Origin: Chlorobiaceae bacterium | GTDB lineage: Bacteria > Bacteroidota > Chlorobiia > Chlorobiales > Chlorobiaceae | Assembly: GCA_013335405.1 (NCBI GenBank) | Contig: JAAXVR010000007.1 | Location: forward strand, 27,555 to 91,554 | DNA length: 64,000 nucleotides | Direction: 5' to 3' | Shown here: positions 28,938 through 39,564 of the stretch, piece after piece | Position numbering within the stretch: position 1 is the stretch's first letter | How the letters are laid out: each line of letters starts with the position of its first letter | Position numbers and translations under genes: made by a program | Notes under the pieces: model-generated | The model's input: the letters and a program-made list of their open reading frames with translations, nothing else | Told to the model about the DNA's origin: nothing | Database searches by the model: none

Positions 28938-29711
28938 ATGCAACCCAACAGTATCGATTCCGGCCGTGCTTTCCTGAAGGATTCCATCCGCCGGACGATC
29001 GATTTCTCCGGAACAGAGCAGTCCCGCGGTATTCCGCCTCCGGCGCCCGAAAAACCCTTTGAACCCGGCGCGAAACGAATCGATCTGCCCGATTGCACAA
29101 CATCAGGTCATTTTTCCTGTAAAGGACTCGCTTCAGCCATCTCCAACCGCGAAAGCTGCAGGTCATACAGCGGCGCTGCCATTTCACTCGAAGAGCTCTC
29201 CTTCCTGCTCTGGGCAACCCAGGGGGTACGGCTGCGTATTGATGAACATCATGCTCTGCGGACAGTGCCCTCGGCAGGGTGCCGCCACGCCCTCGAAACC
29301 TATCTTTCAGTGCACCGGGTCACAGGACTCGAAAAAGGCATCTATCGCTTTCTTCCGCTTGAACACCAGCTTGTTTTCGAGGCTTCCATTGAAAACATTG
29401 AAAAAAAAACGGCATGGGCTGCACTTGGCCAGCACTTTGCCGGAACTGCCGCCGTAACCTTCATATGGACCGCAATCCCCCGCCGGATGGAGTGGCGATA
29501 CGGACTCGCCGCCCACAAGGTCATCGCACTCGATGCCGGCCATGTATGCCAGAACCTCTACCTTGCCTGCGAAGCGATTGGTGCGGGAACATGCGCGATA
29601 GCCGCTTACGACCAGGAAAGGATGGACGCGCTCATCGGCGTTGACGGGACCGACGAGTTCGCGATCTATCTTGCTGCTGTCGGTAAAAAACCTGATGCTG
29701 ATATAAACTGA
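28938..29711 (+). CDS. SagB/ThcOx-type nitroreductase family oxidoreductase
   Basis: ISNRESCRSYSGAAISLEELSFLLWATQGVR, RTVPSAGCRHALETYLSV, GAGTCAIAAYDQERMDALIGVDGTDEFAIYLAAVGKK. Confidence 0.87.
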   Translation: MQPNSIDSGRAFLKDSIRRTIDFSGTEQSRGIPPPAPEKPFEPGAKRIDLPDCTTSGHFSCKGLASAISNRESCRSYSGAAISLEELSFLLWATQGVRLRIDEHHALRTVPSAGCRHALETYLSVHRVTGLEKGIYRFLPLEHQLVFEASIENIEKKTAWAALGQHFAGTAAVTFIWTAIPRRMEWRYGLAAHKVIALDAGHVCQNLYLACEAIGAGTCAIAAYDQERMDALIGVDGTDEFAIYLAAVGKKPDADIN

Positions 29712-29746
29712 TCATGTAATTTCGCAAATCAGTCAGCAACCTGACA

Positions 29747-30154
29747 ATGAAACGATCCGGAACCAGCATCATTTTCCTGAACAGCCGGAACGAAGTCCTG
29801 CTCTTCCTGAGAGATGACAAACCCGAAATCCCCTGCCCGAACATGTGGGACCTCCCCGGCGGGCATGTCGAAGAGGGTGAAACGCCTGAAGCGTGCATCG
29901 TCAGAGAGATGATGGAAGAAATCGAAACCGATGTGTCGGGATGCCGCCTCCATGCTGTGTATGATTTTCCCGACCGCATCGAGTATGTTTTCCTTATGAA
30001 TCTTGATGCCGACGCCGGCTCCATACCGCTGCATGAGGGCCAGTGCCTCCGGTGGTTCGGAAAGCATGATCTCGGGAGAATCGCTCTCGCATATGGCTTC
30101 GAAAGGGTACTCTCAGACTTTTTTAACCGGACACAGCGGAGCCGAACCCGATAG
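29747..30154 (+). CDS. NUDIX hydrolase
   Basis: Nudix box GGHVEEGETPEACIVREMMEEIE. Confidence 0.92.
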   Translation: MKRSGTSIIFLNSRNEVLLFLRDDKPEIPCPNMWDLPGGHVEEGETPEACIVREMMEEIETDVSGCRLHAVYDFPDRIEYVFLMNLDADAGSIPLHEGQCLRWFGKHDLGRIALAYGFERVLSDFFNRTQRSRTR

Positions 30155-30193
30155 TCCATTCAGGAAGCGAGGCATAGCGATATCGGATATTTT

Positions 30194-31117
30194 TCAGGGA
30201 AGTAAAAAAAAAGAAGTATCCATGAGCGTCTCTTCGCAACAGTCATCAACCCAGAAAGCTCCTTTCCTTACCCTGTAGTTTTCTGGATAACCAAGCGATG
30301 CAAGCAGCGTATTGACAAAAGTTGCGCAGTTTCTTCGCGAGCAGTCTGCCCTGGGGCGATCTTCATGCATCATGAAATTCATGCCTGCACGGATAATATC
30401 CCCGGCAAGTTCCATTTCATTTTTTCCTTCAAGCGGCTCTATGACATGTTTTTCGTAATCCATGTCATACCAGGATCCGAAATATTTTCCGGAATTGAGA
30501 TAGGTCCGGAATGTATCGGCATCATCCTCCTGGTTGAAACGTGAGCACATCATTTTTCCCGCACCTTCCGCATACCCGCCCAGAGTCAGGAAATAGCGGA
30601 TATCACTCATGCTTTCTTCTGTAAGATGCATGGGGTAAAGCCGGGATGCCGCGTTCCTCGAACGGAATGCGATTGCGAGAAAATGGTGGTTTTGATCAGG
30701 ATAAACCGAAAGGTCCCTCGCGCACCAGAAAACCTCCGCAACAGGGACACGGCGTCTATGAACAAGCCCGTTATCCGGGGAAAACCATTCACCTGCAGAA
30801 GCACCTTCACTGAAATTGAACGTACATTCATCTTCCGTATCGAGATTGCTGGTCTTTATCTTTTCAAGCAACCAGTGATATGCTTCAGGAACATCGTCCT
30901 TGCGAACCTCGATTTCCGAGATCGGCCCGTATGTTCCGGGAACGTCCAGAATAACCGCAAAGGAACTTCCCGGTTGGAACGCACCTTCAGCACTCCCCCG
31001 GATTTTCAGTTCGGGTGATTTCAGACCGCTCCAGTCGATAATCCTGCACCAGATATCCGAACAGCTGCAGGCTTGTGAACAATCGCCGGTTTGTACTACG
31101 AATTTCAATCTTGTCAT
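30194..31117 (-). CDS. Hypothetical cysteine-rich protein with an NC-x-x-F-V motif
   Basis: 307-aa ORF; GDCSQACSCSDIWC and RADCSRRNCATFVNTLLASLGYP. Confidence 0.65.
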   Translation of the reverse strand: MTRLKFVVQTGDCSQACSCSDIWCRIIDWSGLKSPELKIRGSAEGAFQPGSSFAVILDVPGTYGPISEIEVRKDDVPEAYHWLLEKIKTSNLDTEDECTFNFSEGASAGEWFSPDNGLVHRRRVPVAEVFWCARDLSVYPDQNHHFLAIAFRSRNAASRLYPMHLTEESMSDIRYFLTLGGYAEGAGKMMCSRFNQEDDADTFRTYLNSGKYFGSWYDMDYEKHVIEPLEGKNEMELAGDIIRAGMNFMMHEDRPRADCSRRNCATFVNTLLASLGYPENYRVRKGAFWVDDCCEETLMDTSFFLLP

Positions 31118-31282
31118 TGTATCCCTTACCTGCGTTTACAATTCCCTGAATATTTTTTGGGGGTGGAGGGAAAAAGGTGCCGGATCAGTCAGCAACGGGT
31201 AAAGAAAAAATGCCTGTTTTCAATGAAATACTTATGAAATATAATCAAAGTATGCAGTATTTCCGACATCAGGGTATTGTTT

Positions 31283-31313
31283 TGCAAGCCCCGAAACACT
31301 ACAGGGGCTTGCA
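31283..31313. terminator. Inverted repeat downstream of the acid phosphatase gene
   Basis: TGCAAGCCCC / GGGGCTTGCA 10-bp perfect stem, 11-nt loop. Confidence 0.45.
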
Positions 31314-31604
31314 TACGCTTCTGTAAAAACGATTTATAACCTGAAAAAAATAGTACTCCCGCAATGATACTCGTTATTATTGCGCCTGATTCTATTTTTC
31401 TGAATGAATGTCCTTATCGTTTTGAATCAGGGAATCTGCGGCAACCTGCCGGGTTTCCATTGTTGAACGGGCCCTGATACTTTCCGGTTTTCTCAACAGA
31501 CATCTCTTTCCGACGGAACCTGTCGATCCGGAATAATCATGCAACATGGTGCTCTTTACAGGGTCGGCAATAACTGCGGAAAGGCGCAAGAAAAATCGAG
31601 AGAT

Positions 31605-32474
31605 TCAATAATTCTTTATGTATTGCGTCTTCGGTTCATGGAGTATGTTGAGCCATGAACCATAAGTGGGATTAGGAAGCATGAACCACCGCCTGCCCCA
31701 GTTTTCCCTGTTTCCCTCCACCAGTACTTTTCTCTCCTCCGGTGTAATCCCTGCTTTCACTCCGGGGAGGAAATCACCCAGGTCATCGCCGAACAGCATG
31801 ATGATCCGATATTTTTTCGCGACCTCTTCTCTTCTGCTCTTCTTCTCGGAGCCCCATCCCTGTTTTTCTCCTGCCAGAAAAAGATTCTCTGGAGACACTC
31901 CGGTAATACCTGCCTTTGCGAGGTTTTCTGCTGTATCGGTTTCCTGGGGACAAGGGTCCGTGGAGCCCTGGCGTTTCATGCAGGCCCGGTTGGTTATGAA
32001 GATGACCTGCACATTTCTGCGTTGCATTTCACCGACGAACTCCACTGAACCTGCGATGGCTTCTGCTTCACACCTCGCAACCCATGCATCCCAGGTAATT
32101 GGGTCCCAGTCGTTCCCTTCCAGAACCGACCTGCCCATGTATCTCGAATTATCAAGAACCGTTTCATCGATGTCCATAACAACGGCCGGAGGCAAAGACG
32201 AACAGTTGCCGGCCTGCTCCTTTGCCGCCGTCCATGTGTTGTCTCTCAAGGCTTCATCGACCTGCTTGAGCGCGCTGCTGTAAACCTGTATTGACACCGA
32301 CCTGTATTCAGCGGAAGACTGCATCCAGAGCAGGCTGTTGACGTTGTTGTTCTGTGAGGCTGAGCACCCGGTAATAGACAGAACGATGCATGCGCACAAT
32401 AACCTGAAGGGATATTTCATGATTTTTGTTTCCTTGAAGAGGTTAAACGGCAAGGGAGGAACAACCATGGACAT
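31605..32474 (-). CDS. HAD-family acid phosphatase / 5'-nucleotidase, lipoprotein e(P4) family
   Basis: Lipobox-like LSITGCSAS, PAVVMDIDETVLDNSRYMG, FITNRACMKRQGSTDPCPQETDTAENLAKAG. Confidence 0.9.
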   Translation of the reverse strand: MSMVVPPLPFNLFKETKIMKYPFRLLCACIVLSITGCSASQNNNVNSLLWMQSSAEYRSVSIQVYSSALKQVDEALRDNTWTAAKEQAGNCSSLPPAVVMDIDETVLDNSRYMGRSVLEGNDWDPITWDAWVARCEAEAIAGSVEFVGEMQRRNVQVIFITNRACMKRQGSTDPCPQETDTAENLAKAGITGVSPENLFLAGEKQGWGSEKKSRREEVAKKYRIIMLFGDDLGDFLPGVKAGITPEERKVLVEGNRENWGRRWFMLPNPTYGSWLNILHEPKTQYIKNY

Positions 32475-32633
32475 TTTTTACTAACTTATCAAATATCGGG
32501 CATTTCGCGAAAAAACACAGGATCTTTTACACGGGATCGCTGCTGCCGGAAAAGGCCGTTGAAGTAACAATCAATCCTTTCCGTGTGTTGAATCTGATAG
32601 AGCCATTTTCCTGCACCACAAACACGCACTGCC

Positions 32634-33518
32634 ATGGAAAAACAGAAGGTACTCGTAGCCGGAGCATCGGGATATCTCGGAAGACACGTTGTAAGGGAAT
32701 TCGCATCTCGTGGTTACATCGTGCGTGCACTCGTCAGAACCACTGAAAATCTCGAAACTGAAGGGCCGAACATGGAGCCTCCCGTCAGGGAGTTCATCAC
32801 GGAAATATTCATCGGCGACGCCACCGACAGAAAGTCATTGGAAGGCGCATGCAAGGGAGTCGATCTTGTTTTTTCCTGTATGGGGCTCACAAAACCTCAG
32901 CCCGGCGTAACCAGTGAACAGGTCGACCATCTCGGCAACAGGGCTCTCCTTGAGGATGCCCTTCTGAACGGTGTCAAAAAGTTCATCTATATCTCGGTGT
33001 TCAACTCACAGAAGATGATGGATGTCGACATGGTGAAAACGCACGAGTTCTTTGTCAATGACTTGAAGGCATCCGGAATACCATATACGGTATTACGTCC
33101 CACCGCATATTTTTCTGATATGGGCATGTTCTTCAATATGGCCCGCTCTGGTCACGTATTCCTTTTCGGAGACGGGTCAAACCGCTTCAATCCCATTCAC
33201 GGCGCCGATCTGGCGCATGTCTGCGCCGACTCGGCGGAAGGCATCGAACGGGAAATTGACGTTGGCGGACCGGAAATCTTCACGTACGACCAGACGAACA
33301 TCATGGCATTCGAGGCCTTGGGAAAACAACCTTCGATCACGCATGTTCCAATGTGGATAGGAACTGCTGCACTTTTCCTTACCGGCATTTTCAACAAGCC
33401 AATGGCAAGCGTGATGTCCTTCGCGATTTCTGTCAGCGGATTCGATAATGTCGCTCCTGCCAGAGGTTCGAGGAGACTTGCCGACTTCTACGGCGATCTC
33501 GCTGCAAAAGGAGGATAA
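32634..33518 (+). CDS. NAD(P)-binding NmrA/atypical SDR protein
   Basis: VLVAGASGYLGRHVVREFASRGYIVRALVR; GIPYTVLRPTAYFSDM. Confidence 0.88.
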   Translation: MEKQKVLVAGASGYLGRHVVREFASRGYIVRALVRTTENLETEGPNMEPPVREFITEIFIGDATDRKSLEGACKGVDLVFSCMGLTKPQPGVTSEQVDHLGNRALLEDALLNGVKKFIYISVFNSQKMMDVDMVKTHEFFVNDLKASGIPYTVLRPTAYFSDMGMFFNMARSGHVFLFGDGSNRFNPIHGADLAHVCADSAEGIEREIDVGGPEIFTYDQTNIMAFEALGKQPSITHVPMWIGTAALFLTGIFNKPMASVMSFAISVSGFDNVAPARGSRRLADFYGDLAAKGG

Positions 33519-33628
33519 AAAACCTGTCATGGAAGGGAAATCATCACAATAAAACCCACCTTCGGCAGAAAACTGGTGAAACCATGAGAAGCTGAACCCG
33601 TAAGAGTTCGACCGCTAATCCCTCGTGC

Positions 33629-34180
33629 TCATGCAACCTGTTCTGCGGAGCGCTGCCGCACCCTGTATGCTATGATATCTTCGACAAGGATATCAGGAAA
33701 ACCGTGCTCTTCCGCAAACGCTATTGTCCTTGGCAAATCTGCCATGGTGCCGTCCGGGTTGGTAAGTTCGTCACAATACTCCGCAAGGTTCCAGACCCGC
33801 CATTGCCATGAGATCGACCGTAGCCTCGGTACGCCCCGGCCGTTCCAGCACTCCGCCAGAACGGGCCCGGAGAGGGAAAATATGACCGGGGCGCCGCAGA
33901 TCGGATGGTTTAGCGGTTACTGCTGCGGCAGCCCTGACAGTCTGAACGCGATCAGCCGAAGAAACGCCGGTCGTGACACCAAACGCTGCTTCGATCGAAA
34001 CGGTGAACGCCGTCTGGAAACCGCTGGTGTTGTTCTCGAGCATCATGGGAAGTTCGAGTGCCCGGACTTTTTCTCCTGTCATGCAGAGACAGACTATCCC
34101 GCTGCATTCGCGTATGAGCATCGCCATCTGGGCGACGTTAAGTGATTGGGCCGAAAAGTCGAGGTCAGTGACTTTGAAAA
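33629..34180 (-). pseudogene. ribB: Degraded ribB (3,4-dihydroxy-2-butanone-4-phosphate synthase), truncated at N-terminus and frameshifted
   Basis: [90 protein letters not shown], then after a one-base shift [47 protein letters not shown]-stop; N-terminal DRENEGD-type region absent. Confidence 0.8.
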
Positions 34181-34188
34181 CGGAACCA

Positions 34189-34950
34189 TCACGGATAATC
34201 CTGCCTTACCGGCCGCACCACGATGTCACTGAAATGGACATGAGGCGGTTGCGAAACAATAGTCAATATTGCCCGGGCGATATCCTCGCCCTGAAGAAGC
34301 GGCCCGAACCTTTCCCTGAACGACTGCACGACATCCTGTCCATACCCGGCAGCATCCTGGAACCCGCTCAGAACAACGCCGGGTTCGACAAGCGACACCC
34401 GAACCCCTTCGGGTCCGATCTCGCGGCGTAACCCTTCCGCAAGTGAATGAACAGCAAATTTCGTGGATCCGTAGACCGTACTCAGCGGAATGACGTGCCG
34501 GCCCACAACAGAACCAACCACGACGATGTCAGCGGCTTTTTCAGGGAACCGTCCCTCCTGAAGCGCAACCATGCGAAGGGCTGCTTTCTGCATGAGCAGG
34601 AGCGCCCCTTTCACATTGATGTTGAAAACATCCTGCAGTTCAGAAAGATCGGCGGTACTGACAGAGCCTCCCAGGCCGCGTCCGGCATTGACCACCACGA
34701 GGTCAGCTTCACGTCCGAACCGCTCCTCGGCTCTCGAAAAAAGTCTGTCTATGACCGACTCTTCGGAAGCGTCACCGGAAACTCCTGCAAATGATTCACC
34801 AAGCTCCCGCTGGAGTTCGGCAATCCTGTCGGCCCTTCGGCCGCATCCCACGATACCGAAACCGGATGCGGCAAAGAGTCTCGCTGCAGCTTCCCCTATA
34901 CCCGATGTCGCACCGGTTACAATTGCAATTCTCCTGAATTTCTCACTCAT
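34189..34950 (-). CDS. SDR-family oxidoreductase
   Basis: [57 protein letters not shown]. Confidence 0.9.
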   Translation of the reverse strand: MSEKFRRIAIVTGATSGIGEAAARLFAASGFGIVGCGRRADRIAELQRELGESFAGVSGDASEESVIDRLFSRAEERFGREADLVVVNAGRGLGGSVSTADLSELQDVFNINVKGALLLMQKAALRMVALQEGRFPEKAADIVVVGSVVGRHVIPLSTVYGSTKFAVHSLAEGLRREIGPEGVRVSLVEPGVVLSGFQDAAGYGQDVVQSFRERFGPLLQGEDIARAILTIVSQPPHVHFSDIVVRPVRQDYP

Positions 34951-35584
34951 TGTTGTGTACAGCTTGAATGGTTATGATGTTCCGGAACGGCTCCTCTCCC
35001 GAACCTGAAAATCCGCACTACGGGTACTATACAGAACCTTGAAAACCGGGTTTCCGTATTTATTTTTCCTCATCAGTAGCATTATACAGGAAAAACGATT
35101 CCCGTGGAAACAGGAGATTATACCGGCAATTCCACAAAGCTCATCTTGCCGAATCTCAGAACTCAGCGACCTGCCAGGCGGTTCGGGAGGCCTTCAGTCT
35201 GATAACATGGACTGTTTTCCATGGAAAAAACTTCACAATTGTTGCATAACTTCCGAAATCAGGGCAAAACACTTGAAACACATCAATAATTGCATAAAAA
35301 AAAACAAGTTGTCGCTTTATTTCAAAAAAAGATACGTAACTTCTTTGAGGTTTGTCGGCTATGCCTGAAAGTGCCGCAGCTTCTTTTATATTATCGTTTT
35401 ACTTCGGGCATTAACACAACATGCAGGACAACGGGCGTCTGCCGTAGGCTTTGGAACGGCAAACACCGGAAAATGAACACAGATTTCAGTCGCTTGGCCA
35501 GTGAATGCGCTGTATCCCCCTGACAGCACATTCCTGTGATTTCAGTTTTTTTTACGCGGCTATCCCAACAATCGGTATCGAACA

Positions 35585-36979
35585 ATGAACCTGTCTTTCA
35601 GTACCTCATTTCTTTTGAATTCAATAGATGCCTGGGAACAGGATCGCAAGGAACGGTTCAATCTCGAGGCCTTGACGGAATCGTTTCATGAATCCGTCCC
35701 GGTACTCGACTTCATCGACTGGAAAATCACCGCAGTCGAGAGAGGTTACACCGAAACCGTGCTTCCCCTGAATCCGAACGCATCCAACCAGTACATCACT
35801 CACCAGGCAGCTCTGATGCTGCTTGCGGCAGACTACACCGGTGGAATAGCACTCGCTTCCCTTTTCCACATGATCCCGATCATCGGCTTCGTTCCGTCGA
35901 TCGACGACAATGCGGCTTACATGTGGGGCGCGAAAGCGTCCATCCATTGGTATGCCCCCAGCTGTCACAACCTGACCTGTAAGGCGGCTGTCGAGACCAG
36001 CAAGTGGGAGGTTCTTGCCAGAAGGTATGCCGAAAGCCAGCGGGTGATCACCACGATCCCCATTATGATGTACAATGGCCAGAAACTTGTCGCCCGGGCA
36101 GATTTCACCTATTGGGCGCAGGATCTTCGCGGCCTTAAGAAAAACGCTTTCGATGTCGAACGGATCAATGTGCTCTACGAGCATAAAACGAAAACTACGG
36201 CAAAGCTCATCGTCGGGCTCAGAGCGATGGAGCAGGAAAAACCACTGCAAGAAAGGCGCTTCGACGATCCCTATGCATTTATGCTGGCCGGAAAACAGGG
36301 GCTCACCCTTGCAAGGCGATTCAGCAACGATACCCCTTACCTGCAGAACATGGTTGCCGCAAGGACGCTTCACCTCGACGATGCGGTAAAACGGTTTGCA
36401 ATTGAAAAACAGAAGTTCAATGTCGTCAATATCGGCGCCGGTTACGACAGCAGATTCTGGCGACTGTATTTCGAAGCGGCGAACATCTACGAGCTCGACC
36501 TGCCGATAATGCTTAACGAAAGAAAACGTATCTTCGATTACAGCAAGAAAAACCCGATCCGCAACATCGAAATCGACATAACGACGCAGACCCTTGAAGA
36601 GGTGCTTCTGAAAGAGGGTTTCGACCGAAATCTACCATCGATGTTCATCTGGGAAGGAGGTTCAATGTATTTCAGGACCGAAGAAATCGATTTCATTCTC
36701 GCTTCGCTCACGAAGCTGATGTCCCACGGTTCCCGTTTCTGGTTCGACTACGTGTCCGAAAAGCTTGTTGCAGATACGACAGGAGTCCGGGAAGCGGAAG
36801 ATTTCATGCGCAACATGCGAAAAATGGGCGAGCCGTTCATCAACGGTTACAGCGATCCCGGCACCCTGGCATCGAAACATGGCCTTCTGGTCGAAGAGAA
36901 CACCGCCTCCGGCAAGACTCTGGCATTGGAGGAAGAGACTTACAGTCACTACAGTTTCTGCATCATGAAGGGAAAATAA
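35585..36979 (+). CDS. Fusion of a DUF4442-like hotdog domain with a leucine-carboxyl-methyltransferase-like SAM methyltransferase
   Basis: N-terminus NASNQYITHQAALMLLAADYTGGIALASLF (hotdog/DUF4442-like); C-terminus FNVVNIGAGYDSRFWRLYFEAANIYELDLPIMLNERKRIF and MFIWEGGSMYFRTEEIDFILASL (LCM/PPM1-like). Confidence 0.72.
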   Translation: MNLSFSTSFLLNSIDAWEQDRKERFNLEALTESFHESVPVLDFIDWKITAVERGYTETVLPLNPNASNQYITHQAALMLLAADYTGGIALASLFHMIPIIGFVPSIDDNAAYMWGAKASIHWYAPSCHNLTCKAAVETSKWEVLARRYAESQRVITTIPIMMYNGQKLVARADFTYWAQDLRGLKKNAFDVERINVLYEHKTKTTAKLIVGLRAMEQEKPLQERRFDDPYAFMLAGKQGLTLARRFSNDTPYLQNMVAARTLHLDDAVKRFAIEKQKFNVVNIGAGYDSRFWRLYFEAANIYELDLPIMLNERKRIFDYSKKNPIRNIEIDITTQTLEEVLLKEGFDRNLPSMFIWEGGSMYFRTEEIDFILASLTKLMSHGSRFWFDYVSEKLVADTTGVREAEDFMRNMRKMGEPFINGYSDPGTLASKHGLLVEENTASGKTLALEEETYSHYSFCIMKGK

Positions 36980-36986
36980 AGTTATC

Positions 36987-39482
36987 ATGACCCCCGGATA
37001 TACTTCGAAACCCTCTCTCCTGAAAAGGTGCGTGGAATTCCTGCGCAAAGACTATGAACGGAACGAATTCACCATCGGTATTGCCCGTTACGTCGGCTTC
37101 TGGTGTCATCCGCTCTACTACCTCATCTGGACTGCGATTCTCCCCCAGCCATATGAATCGTTCGCTGTGCGCTTTTCTTCGTGTTTCATGTTCATTCCGC
37201 TCTTTTTCTTCAAACACTACCCCATAAGGTTCAGGCCATGGCTCAACCTGTACTGGTACCTTTGGCTCACGCTCACGCTGCCGGTGATTTTCACCTATCT
37301 CATGCTGATGAACAACTTTTCGGGCATGTGGCTGATCTGTGAAACGATGATGCTCCTGGTATTCATTATTTTCATTCCCAATTACTACATGCTGACGATT
37401 TTCCTCGTCGGAGGTATTGCCGCCGCTTACGGAGGCTTTGTGGTTGCGACAGGCAGGCATGTCGTCCTGAACACGGAAATCATCACCTATCTGGTTCCCC
37501 TCCCTATGGCCATGTTACTTGCGCTTCTGTCGGGTTTCACGATCAAGCAGGGAGAGATCGCCCAGGAGAGGAATCGTGTCCTGCAGACTCTTGCAGGTAC
37601 AATCGCTCATGAAATGCGCAACCCGCTTGGACAGATCCGCAATTGCCTGAACGGCATCCACAACCTGCTGCCAAAAAGGCATCGGGAATCAAATGCCCAT
37701 CCGCTCAACGGAAACCTGCTCGAAAACCTCTACGAACGCGTGGCCCACGGCCAGATGGCCGTGAAGCGAGGTGTTCAGGTCATCGACATGGTACTCGGCG
37801 AGATCCGGGAAAAACCGATCAATCCCGAGAGCTTCACCTACCTTTCCGCATCACGCATCATGCGCAACGCGCTTGACGAATACGGCTATGAATCGGAGAA
37901 CGACAAAAAACGCGTCCGTATAACAAAGGACGATCATTTCATTTTCCGGATAAATGAAACGCTTTTCGTGTTCGTCCTTTTCAACCTTCTGAAAAACGCT
38001 ATCTACTACTTCAAAAGCAATCCCGGCAGCGAAATCACCATCAGCATGGAGCAAGGCGAGGAATACAACCGTATCCTTTTCCGCGACACCGGTCCGGGCA
38101 TCTCGAAAGAAGCGCTTCCCCGGATTTTCGAGAGTTACTATACCAGCGGCAAATCAGGAGGCACCGGTCTCGGCCTCTCCTACTGCAAAAGAGTGCTGAA
38201 AGCTTTTGGCGGGGATATCGACTGCGCATCCGAAGAAGGAAAATTCACGGAGTTCATCATGAGCTTTCCAACGGTATCGAAACGCGAACTCGATGAATAT
38301 ACTGCGCTGGTCGTTGCCATGGGTGCCGCTGATTTCAGGGGTAAACGCATTCTGATCGTCGATGACGATCCGCTTTACCGCATCACGCTGAAAAAGTATC
38401 TCGCTCCTCTCGAAACCGAAACCGACGAGGCGGCAAACGGGCGCGAGGCACTGGAACTTCTGGAAGGAATTCGCTACGACCTCGTCGTCATGGACCTGAA
38501 CATGCCCTTGATGAACGGATACGAGACCGTCGAAAAAATGCGCCACGGCGAAGCCGGCCGTGAAGCAAGCACGACACCTGTAGTAGCCCATAGTTCCGAA
38601 CCTGCCGCTGTATCGAGAAGCATGTCGGAAAACGCCGGGATGCAGGCATTCATTGCGAAACCCTGCAGCCAGACAGAGCTGATCATCACTTTGCGCGCAG
38701 CGCTTCATACCATACCCGACGGACACCCGTTACATGCATCGCTCGCCGGACGAAAAGTGCTTGTCGTCGACGACTCCGCGCTTAACTGCGACCTTGTCGC
38801 AATGAACCTCAGAGATACCGGAATGGAGGTATCGGTTTCGAACGATGCTTCCGAAGCTCTTGAAATGCTGCACCGACAACATTTCGACCTGCTTGTCTCC
38901 GATATCCGGATGCCCGGAATGGACGGGTTCGAACTTACGCGAAAGATTCGTTCGAGCAATGATCCTCGCCTGAGAAGGTTGCCTGTGGTAGGCCTGAGTG
39001 GCGCCATCGAAGAAGAAGAGGCTGCGAAATCTGCAGGTATGGATGATTTCCGCATCAAGACCGACAGCCCCAAACTTCTCTTCAATTCCATCTGCAGATT
39101 GCTTGCTTCAACCGACCGGCCAGCGCCCCAACCGAAACCTTCCGGACTGGACGCGTCCATTTCAAACGCATTCAGTTCCTATGGATTTACAATCTCCGAA
39201 AGCGATGAGTTCACCGGAATGTTCCTCGAAGAGTTCAGCGACACTCCTGCCTCAATGCATGGCGCCATGGAATCAGGCAATATCGCTGCACTGCGCAGCC
39301 TGTCTCACAAACTCAAAGGAAGTGCTGCACTGATAGGTCTGGAAAACATCCGACAAACAGCTGAAGAGCTGGAAACGGAGTGCCGGGCGGAAAAAAGTGA
39401 AAACCTTGAAACGCTCATAGCCAGAATATCCGTACAACTCTCGGAACTTACTGAAAACCATCGTAAAGGAAGGAAGCATTAG
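36987..39482 (+). CDS. CqsS/LqsS-like hybrid sensor histidine kinase (TM sensor, HK, two REC domains, Hpt)
   Basis: TM region resembling V. cholerae CqsS; LAGTIAHEMRNPLGQIRNC; GGTGLGLSYCKRVLKAFGG; two REC domains (ILIVDDDPLYR, VLVVDDSALNC); Hpt LSHKLKGSAALIG. Confidence 0.82.
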   Translation: MTPGYTSKPSLLKRCVEFLRKDYERNEFTIGIARYVGFWCHPLYYLIWTAILPQPYESFAVRFSSCFMFIPLFFFKHYPIRFRPWLNLYWYLWLTLTLPVIFTYLMLMNNFSGMWLICETMMLLVFIIFIPNYYMLTIFLVGGIAAAYGGFVVATGRHVVLNTEIITYLVPLPMAMLLALLSGFTIKQGEIAQERNRVLQTLAGTIAHEMRNPLGQIRNCLNGIHNLLPKRHRESNAHPLNGNLLENLYERVAHGQMAVKRGVQVIDMVLGEIREKPINPESFTYLSASRIMRNALDEYGYESENDKKRVRITKDDHFIFRINETLFVFVLFNLLKNAIYYFKSNPGSEITISMEQGEEYNRILFRDTGPGISKEALPRIFESYYTSGKSGGTGLGLSYCKRVLKAFGGDIDCASEEGKFTEFIMSFPTVSKRELDEYTALVVAMGAADFRGKRILIVDDDPLYRITLKKYLAPLETETDEAANGREALELLEGIRYDLVVMDLNMPLMNGYETVEKMRHGEAGREASTTPVVAHSSEPAAVSRSMSENAGMQAFIAKPCSQTELIITLRAALHTIPDGHPLHASLAGRKVLVVDDSALNCDLVAMNLRDTGMEVSVSNDASEALEMLHRQHFDLLVSDIRMPGMDGFELTRKIRSSNDPRLRRLPVVGLSGAIEEEEAAKSAGMDDFRIKTDSPKLLFNSICRLLASTDRPAPQPKPSGLDASISNAFSSYGFTISESDEFTGMFLEEFSDTPASMHGAMESGNIAALRSLSHKLKGSAALIGLENIRQTAEELETECRAEKSENLETLIARISVQLSELTENHRKGRKH

Positions 39483-39564
39483 AGGGGCAATCGCCTGCCA
39501 TCACGAACCCTGAATTCCAGCACGATGGCGCGGTTTACTGCCCCTGTTTATTCGCTGCTTTTCA

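Noticed and set aside
28418-29098. 226-aa minus-strand ORF
   Set aside because: Antisense across the chlorosome-like gene, its terminator and the nitroreductase start; no domain evidence.
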